A stretch of 37,926 nucleotides of DNA from Opitutus sp. GAS368 (GTDB lineage: Bacteria > Verrucomicrobiota > Verrucomicrobiia > Opitutales > Opitutaceae), in contig CAMCHO010000023.1 of NCBI GenBank assembly GCA_945874455.1, positions 1 through 37,926 of the forward strand. Reading direction: 5' to 3'. The position numbers were made by a program, and so were the translations under genes. Below are positions 33,465 through 37,926 of this stretch, piece after piece; the stretch's first letter is position 1; each line of letters begins with the position of its first letter. The notes under the pieces are model-generated. The model was not told the origin of the DNA. It saw only the letters and a program-made list of their open reading frames with translations, and did not search any database.

Positions 33465-35826
33465 CTTGAGTGAGGCCTCCACTAGTCGTAACACCCAGAC
33501 TCTCGCGACGCCACCCGTCACCGCCTCTGGTGCCGACGACACCACCTCGGGCTTCGCACTGCTCGCCGACCAAGGCACCACGGGCTTTTTCGACCTTCAC
33601 CTCTCGATCGACCGGGTGCTCTTTTCCCCTGCGTGGAAAAAAATCGTGGGCTACGCCGACGCCGAATTGCCCGACACGCTCGCGACCTGGCATCAACTCA
33701 TCCACCCCGAAGACTCCTCCGCCGCACCCGACAAAATCGGCAAGAAGTCCACCGTCGGCACCCGCCCCTTCAACGTCGAGTTTCGCATGCAGCATCGGCG
33801 TGGCCATTGGGTTTGGGTCCAATGCAGCGGTCTTCAGGTCATAACCGCAGCCGGCGAACTCGCCCGCGTCGTGGGTATCCATCTCGACATCACCGATCGT
33901 AAACAGCTCGAGGAGGAAGCCCTCGCTAACGAGGCCCGGCTCCAAGCCCTCAGCAACGGCGGACCGCTCGCCGCCTTCGAACTCGATTTCGCCGGCAAGA
34001 TTTTCTGGTTCTCCCCAGCCTGGGAAAAACTCCTCGGCTACGAGGAGGGCGAGCTCGCCCCCGAGGCCGTATCCTTCACCGCCGCACTCCCGCCCGCAGC
34101 GGCGACCAGTGGACTCGAAGCTTGGCTGCTCGCCCGCGCTCCCGGCCACAGCTCCTTCACAGAAGCCGTCTGCCTCCGCAGTAAGCACGGCCACCCCGTG
34201 CCCGTGCTCTTCGGCGCGCACCGCAGCCTCACCCGCAAACGCGACCTCGCGCGGGTCGTCGGCTTCGCCGTCGCCCTGCCCTCCGACCTCTCGGCCGCCA
34301 CCTCGCCCGACGATCACACGCTCCCCGCCGCCCTCGCCACCGCCGCGTTGGGCGCCCTCGCCGAAGCCGTCCTGATCACCGACGCCCGCGGAAAAATCAT
34401 TTTTGCCAACGCCGCCTCCACCCCGCTGCTCCGCCTCGCCCCCGACGCCGTGCGCGGCCAGTCCCTCGGCGCCATCTTTCAACTCGTCAACCGCCAGAGC
34501 AACCGTCCCGGCGACGATCCCGTCGAGCGCGCGTTGTCGGCCGATCAGCCGCTTCCCCTCATCAGCGCCGACGCCCTGATGTCACCGAACGAAGGCGAAC
34601 CGCCGACCCCCATCGTCTGGACGGCGCGCGCGGCCTTCGGCTCCGACGGTAAACCTCACGGCGTCGTCCTTATTTTCCGCGACCCCGAGCAGATGACCCT
34701 CACGCCCGAAGAACTCGTCAAAGCCAACCGCTGGGAATCCCTCAGTCTCCTCGCCGGCGGCATCGCCCACGATTTCAACAATCTCCTCACTACTGTCCTC
34801 GGCGCGGTTTCCCTCGGCAAAGACCACCGCGACACCACCGCTCTCGGCGACGCCGAGCACGCGTGCCTCAAGGCAAAGGACCTCGCGAAACAGCTCCTCT
34901 CGTTCGCCCAAGGCGGCGTGGGCACGCACAACATCGTCGCGTCCCACGAAATTCTCGCCGACTCGCTCAAGATCGCCGCCGCCGCGTCGAATGCCGAGGT
35001 TGCGATTGATGTGCCCGAGGGCGTCGCGCCGGTCCTGGTCGACAAGCCGCAAATTCTCCAAGTCTTCCAAAACCTCATCGTCAACGCCCTGGAGGCCATG
35101 CCACCGGAACCCCATCGGCCCCGCCTGCAAATCCGCGCCGCCAACATTACCCTCACCGACGGCCAAGTCGCCTCGCTCGCCGCCGGCGATTACGTCGAGT
35201 TCGCGGTGCGCGACAACGGCAGCGGCATCAAACCCGAGCACGTCGAAAAAATCTTCGATCCGTTTTTCACGACAAAAAAACACGGCACGGGCCTCGGTCT
35301 CGCCACGGTCCTGTCCATCGTTCGCAAACACGGTGGCCAACTCGAACTCGCCACCGAGGTCGGCGTCGGCACCGCCTTCACCGTCTACCTGCCAAAAGCC
35401 GAACAATTCCTCGCAGTGCCCGCCCGTCGCGCCTCGTCGCCGCGCTTCGGCACGGGTCGCGTCCTCTTCATGGACGACGATCCGAAAATCTCCGCGCTCA
35501 CCGCCACGATGCTCACGCGCCTCGACTATAACTTCGATCTGGCGAAAAACGGCGAAGACGCTCTCGCCCTCTACAAGCGGTATCTGAACGTCGGACGCCC
35601 CTACGACGCCGTCATCATGGACCTTACGGTAATCGGAGGCATGAGCGGCGAAGCGTGCTTCCAAGCGCTCAAGGAAATAGACCCCGAAGTCCGCGCGATT
35701 CTCTCCAGCGGCTACGACCACGACGAGACGGCGCGCAAGTACCTCGACCTAGGCTTCTGCGGCTACCTGACGAAACCCTACCGCGCGACCGATCTCGGCA
35801 AAGTCCTCAAAGCCGTCCTCGGCTAA
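33454..35826 (+). CDS. Soluble hybrid histidine kinase: three PAS domains, kinase core, receiver
   Basis: 790 residues from the ATG at 33454, which overlaps the hemH stop by 11 bases; a TTG at 33466 is an alternative. No transmembrane segment is visible, so it senses in the cytoplasm. PAS 1 at about 40-150 (FFDLHL, HPEDS, HLDITDRK), PAS 2 at about 165-275 (AAFELDFAGKIFWFSPAWEKL) and PAS 3 at about 295-415 (AVLITDARGKIIFANA). The phosphoacceptor His439 lies in GGIAHDFNNLL; ATP-binding N-box Asn544 (NALEAM), G1 DNGSG (587-591), FDPFFTT (601-607) and G2 GTGLGL (611-616). C-terminal receiver (about 668-790) with acidic Asp674-676, phosphoacceptor Asp723, Ser751 and Lys774. No DNA-binding output domain, so a separate partner is needed. 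Co-transcription with ferrochelatase hints at heme or redox sensing, an inference from position only. Confidence 0.92.
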   Translation: MPANLSEASTSRNTQTLATPPVTASGADDTTSGFALLADQGTTGFFDLHLSIDRVLFSPAWKKIVGYADAELPDTLATWHQLIHPEDSSAAPDKIGKKSTVGTRPFNVEFRMQHRRGHWVWVQCSGLQVITAAGELARVVGIHLDITDRKQLEEEALANEARLQALSNGGPLAAFELDFAGKIFWFSPAWEKLLGYEEGELAPEAVSFTAALPPAAATSGLEAWLLARAPGHSSFTEAVCLRSKHGHPVPVLFGAHRSLTRKRDLARVVGFAVALPSDLSAATSPDDHTLPAALATAALGALAEAVLITDARGKIIFANAASTPLLRLAPDAVRGQSLGAIFQLVNRQSNRPGDDPVERALSADQPLPLISADALMSPNEGEPPTPIVWTARAAFGSDGKPHGVVLIFRDPEQMTLTPEELVKANRWESLSLLAGGIAHDFNNLLTTVLGAVSLGKDHRDTTALGDAEHACLKAKDLAKQLLSFAQGGVGTHNIVASHEILADSLKIAAAASNAEVAIDVPEGVAPVLVDKPQILQVFQNLIVNALEAMPPEPHRPRLQIRAANITLTDGQVASLAAGDYVEFAVRDNGSGIKPEHVEKIFDPFFTTKKHGTGLGLATVLSIVRKHGGQLELATEVGVGTAFTVYLPKAEQFLAVPARRASSPRFGTGRVLFMDDDPKISALTATMLTRLDYNFDLAKNGEDALALYKRYLNVGRPYDAVIMDLTVIGGMSGEACFQALKEIDPEVRAILSSGYDHDETARKYLDLGFCGYLTKPYRATDLGKVLKAVLG

Positions 35827-35848
35827 ATTTCCCTCGGGCCAACGCCCC

Positions 35849-35988
35849 GTAGCCGCGAGCGCCAGCGAGTGGTCCGCATCCGCCGGTAGCCGCGAGCGCC
35901 AGCGAGTGATCCGCATCCGCACGTAGCCGCGAGCGCCAGCGAGTGGTCCGCATCCCCACGTAGCCGCGAGCGCCAGCGAGTGGTCCGC
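35849..35988 (+). repeat. Tandem array, four copies of a 37-base repeat of the GTAGCCGCGAGCG family
   Basis: Copies start at 35849, 35886, 35923 and 35960, an exact 37-base period. Each begins GTAGCCGCGAGCGCCAGCGA, then GTG(G/A)TCCGC, then a short variable joint. The core is the same as the single copies at 2259 and 11306 and the inverted pair at 12016-12071. No spacers of unique sequence exist, so it is not a CRISPR array. It fills most of the gap between the histidine kinase and the SulP remnant. Confidence 0.92.
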
Positions 35989-36048
35989 GCTCAGCATTGT
36001 ATGCGTACGACTCCACGCTAACATCCCCTCACCACCTCTCGCGCTGCG

Positions 36049-36414
36049 ATGAAGACTCCCGCCCTTTCCATTACCTCCTCAGTCATTTCGATCTTAAGAA
36101 TAAAACCGCGGATCTTCTATTGCCTGAGTTTGGGTTACTCTCGACCCCAGGCGATCGCCGACGCGCTCTCCGGCATCACCGTCGGCTTGATCGCTCTCCC
36201 CGTCGCACTTGCCCTCGGAGTCGCGAGTATACCGATTTACCTCGCCACCCCCTTCCTCGCTCCGGCCATCGGTATTTTCACAGCGATCATCGGCGGGCTC
36301 ATTGTTTCTCTCCTTGGAGGCAGCCGTGTGCAAGAACGCCGAGGCCAGCGCCACAGCCGTGCCCACTTCGACGAAGCCCTCGTCCGCGCCCGCGAAATCC
36401 TCGCGACGCCCTGA
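36049..36414 (+). pseudogene. SulP anion transporter remnant with internal deletion
   Basis: An intact frame of 121 residues. Residues about 25-95 match the start of SulP sulfate/anion permeases: the DALSGITVGLIALPVALALGVAS segment is helix 1, and IGIFTAIIGGLIVSLLGGSRVQ is the next conserved block. A full SulP would go on with IGGPTGAF and 400-500 more residues. Here GGSRVQ is joined at once to ERRGQRHSRAHFDEALVRAREIL, which looks like the very end of a SulP STAS domain. So the middle of the gene, about four fifths of it, seems to have been lost with the frame kept. It can hardly work as a transporter. Next to a tandem repeat array, which may have helped the deletion. The C-terminal match is weaker than the N-terminal one. 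Confidence 0.65.
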
Positions 36415-36442
36415 GCGCGTCAGTTAATCGCGCCCCCTCCCC

Positions 36443-37135
36443 ATGCTCCGCCACACCGCCACACCGAGCTGGGTTTATTTCGGCGGGATGGCCCTCGCCG
36501 TCACCGCCGGCTCGATCAACGCTGTGGGTTTCCTCGGCCAACACCATCAGGCCCTAAGCCACATGACCGGCACCGTCACGGTGCTCAGCATGGAACTCGC
36601 CCGCGCCAACTACGGTGTCGCCCTTCACGCCCTCTCTATCTTGGTCGCGTTCTTTCTCGGCTGTGTGCTCAGCGGTGCAATCATCCGGCAAGGCTCCCTC
36701 CGCCTCGGCCGTCGCTACGGCGTCGCGCTCTCTCTCGAATCCGCGGCCCTATTGCTCTCAGTTTATTTTCTTCGTCAAGGAGCCAACATCGGCGACTACC
36801 TCGCCGCCCTCGCCTGCGGCCTGCAAAACGCCATGGTCACCACCTACAGCGGTTCGGCCATGCGCACGACGCACATCACCGGCATGGTCACGGATCTCGG
36901 CATCGCCTGCGGCCACCTCTTGCGCGGCACCGAGGTCGATTGGTTTCGGTTCCGAATCTACGGAGTGCTCTTCCTCGGTTTTTTCGCGGGTGGCCTGATT
37001 GGCGCCCTCGGCTACAACCGATTTGGCTACGATACCCTCTTATTGCCCGCGATTCTCAGTGGCGTAATTGGCGTCGGCTACACCATTACAGAACATCTCG
37101 AACGTCGCCCTCACCACGAGCCGCCCCCCGCCTGA
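36443..37135 (+). CDS. YoaK family membrane protein (DUF1275)
   Basis: 230 residues, the usual length. Six or so apolar helices are seen: about 10-35, 50-75, 80-95, 100-115, 125-145, 170-190 and 195-215. Family hallmarks are GSINAVGFLG near the N-terminus, SHMTGTVT (about 39-46), the central CGLQNAMVTTYSG and the repeat of the motif as RTTHITGMVTDLG. The two THxTG-type blocks point to an internal two-fold repeat. DUF1275 proteins are inner-membrane proteins without an established substrate. The gene starts 28 bases after the SulP remnant and stands before the heptamer repeat. No Shine-Dalgarno site. Confidence 0.88.
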   Translation: MLRHTATPSWVYFGGMALAVTAGSINAVGFLGQHHQALSHMTGTVTVLSMELARANYGVALHALSILVAFFLGCVLSGAIIRQGSLRLGRRYGVALSLESAALLLSVYFLRQGANIGDYLAALACGLQNAMVTTYSGSAMRTTHITGMVTDLGIACGHLLRGTEVDWFRFRIYGVLFLGFFAGGLIGALGYNRFGYDTLLLPAILSGVIGVGYTITEHLERRPHHEPPPA

Positions 37136-37232
37136 CCGCCCACGTCGGCGATCAGCCGCCGCCGCACTCCAAAATATTTCCCCTTGGCGAAATCTCTTCG
37201 CGGTTAAAAAAATCAGCTCCCCTCCTCCGTCC

Positions 37233-37330
37233 TTGGCACTTGGCACTTGGCCCTTGGCCCTTGGCCCTTGGTCCTTGGTCCTTGGTCCTTGGTCCTTGGT
37301 CCTTGGTCCTTGGTCATTAGTCATTAGTCA
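37233..37330 (+). repeat. Heptanucleotide tandem repeat, 14 units
   Basis: Fourteen units of 7 bases without interruption: TTGGCAC twice, TTGGCCC three times, TTGGTCC six times, TTGGTCA once, TTAGTCA twice. The units change stepwise along the array. It lies between the DUF1275 gene and the last gene of the window and looks like the short tandemly repeated heptamers known from filamentous cyanobacteria. It contains no gene. Confidence 0.95.
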
Positions 37331-37357
37331 TTCCCCTCTCTCCCGCTCCTCCCTCCC

Positions 37358-37926
37358 TTGACCCTCCAAGAAACCGCCCCGGTCGATCTCCCCACGCCCT
37401 CCGGTCCCATGCGGACCTACCTTTTCCGTCCCCAAGCACCCGGCCGCTATCCCGGCCTCGTGCTCTACTCGGAAATATTTCAGGTCACCGCACCCATCCG
37501 CCGCACCGCCGCCCTGCTCGCCGGCCATGGCTTCGTCGTCGCCGTCCCGGAAATTTACCACGAATTCGAGCCCGCCGGCACCGTGCTCGCCTACGACCAA
37601 GCCGGCGCCGATCGCGGCAACGCCCTCAAGACCACCAAGGAACTCACCGCCTACGACGCCGACACCCGCGCGGTCCTAGCCTTCCTAAAAACGTCCGAGC
37701 ACTGCACCGGCAAACTCGGCGTCCTCGGTATCTGCCTCGGCGGCCACCTCGCCTTCCGCGCTGCCATGAATGCTGAGGTGCTCGCCGCCACCTGTTTCTA
37801 CGCGACCGACATCCACAAACGCGGCCTCGGCGCAGGCCTGAACGACGATAGCCTCGACCGCATCCCCGAGATCATAGGCGAACTGCTCATGATCTTCGGT
37901 CGCCAAGACCCGCACGTCCCGCTCGC
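37358..37926 (+). CDS. Dienelactone hydrolase family protein, N-terminal part (cut by window end)
   Basis: About 189 residues are visible and the frame is open at the window end. An alpha/beta hydrolase of the dienelactone hydrolase kind: ETAPVDLPTPSGPMRTYLFRP is the family opening, EIFQVTAPIRRTA follows, and the nucleophile is Cys126 in GVLGICLGGH, the G-x-C-x-G-G pattern of this family. The acidic residue of the triad is Asp184 (GRQDPHVP); the His lies beyond the window. Members hydrolyse lactone or ester bonds in the cytoplasm; the natural substrate cannot be told. Start: TTG at 37358 keeps the conserved opening strand, whereas the ATG at 37409 would remove it. The heptamer repeat and a CT-rich tract precede it and no Shine-Dalgarno site is seen. 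Confidence 0.85.
   Translation, partial: MTLQETAPVDLPTPSGPMRTYLFRPQAPGRYPGLVLYSEIFQVTAPIRRTAALLAGHGFVVAVPEIYHEFEPAGTVLAYDQAGADRGNALKTTKELTAYDADTRAVLAFLKTSEHCTGKLGVLGICLGGHLAFRAAMNAEVLAATCFYATDIHKRGLGAGLNDDSLDRIPEIIGELLMIFGRQDPHVPL

Noticed and set aside
35849-35996. Possible CRISPR array
   Set aside because: The period is exactly 37 bases but there are no unique spacers: the whole unit repeats apart from a few bases, and single copies lie elsewhere in the window. No cas genes are present.
37233-37330. Heptamer array as a coding repeat
   Set aside because: Frames across it lack any recognisable protein context and a period of 7 is not a multiple of 3.

Overview
The window looks like chromosomal DNA of a Verrucomicrobiota bacterium, most likely of the Opitutus/Opitutaceae kind. 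This rests on several signs: tandem DUF1800/DUF1501 secreted-protein pairs, a fused LpxC-FabZ enzyme, high G+C with strongly C-ending codons on the + strand, very little use of Shine-Dalgarno sites, and several families of intergenic repeats. It is an assignment from recalled family traits, not from a database search. LpxC-FabZ and LpxA show a Gram-negative, lipid A-making cell.

Layout. 1-7143 (+): two tandem DUF1800-DUF1501 pairs (the first truncated by the window edge), each followed by a CACGGGC/GCCCGTG hairpin. 7258-11955 (+): a 1339-residue secreted multidomain protein (beta-helix, Ig-like domain, 14 propeller-like repeats, two C-terminal surface repeats also found in the DUF1800 protein) and a small anchored protein. 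12179-16298 (-): lpxC-fabZ, lpxA, an exported glutathione peroxidase and a DEAD-box helicase, all in one direction. 16439-16996 (+): efp with a clear terminator. 17084-20945 (-): beta-carbonic anhydrase, an RlmI-like rRNA methyltransferase and a thymidine phosphorylase-family protein with an altered signature loop. 21301-23085 (+): argS. 23204-27653 (-): five genes of ammonium transport and sensing, PII / Amt-PII / Amt-PII. 27730-31188 (-): aspS and gpmI. 31362-35826 (+): Sua5-type tRNA modification enzyme, ferrochelatase and a soluble hybrid histidine kinase, closely packed. 35849-37926 (+): a 37-nt tandem repeat array, a SulP anion transporter remnant with an internal deletion, a DUF1275 membrane protein, a 7-nt tandem repeat, and the start of a dienelactone hydrolase-family gene cut by the window edge.

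How it works together. Most genes are housekeeping (translation: efp, argS, aspS, Sua5, rlmI; lipid A; glycolysis; heme). The two coherent systems are the nitrogen cluster, where two Amt channels are each followed directly by a PII protein and a third PII stands alone, and the secreted-protein block at the left end, where unlike proteins share the same approximately 130-residue surface repeat.

The points I rate highest are the altered catalytic loop in the thymidine phosphorylase-family protein, the dispersed GTAGCCGCGAGCG repeat family with one tandem array and one inverted pair, the Amt-PII cluster with a His-to-Glu change in one Amt, the SulP deletion remnant, and the modular secreted proteins. 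I did not find a clear new defence or mobile system; no transposase, integrase, CRISPR array, tRNA or rRNA was recognised.
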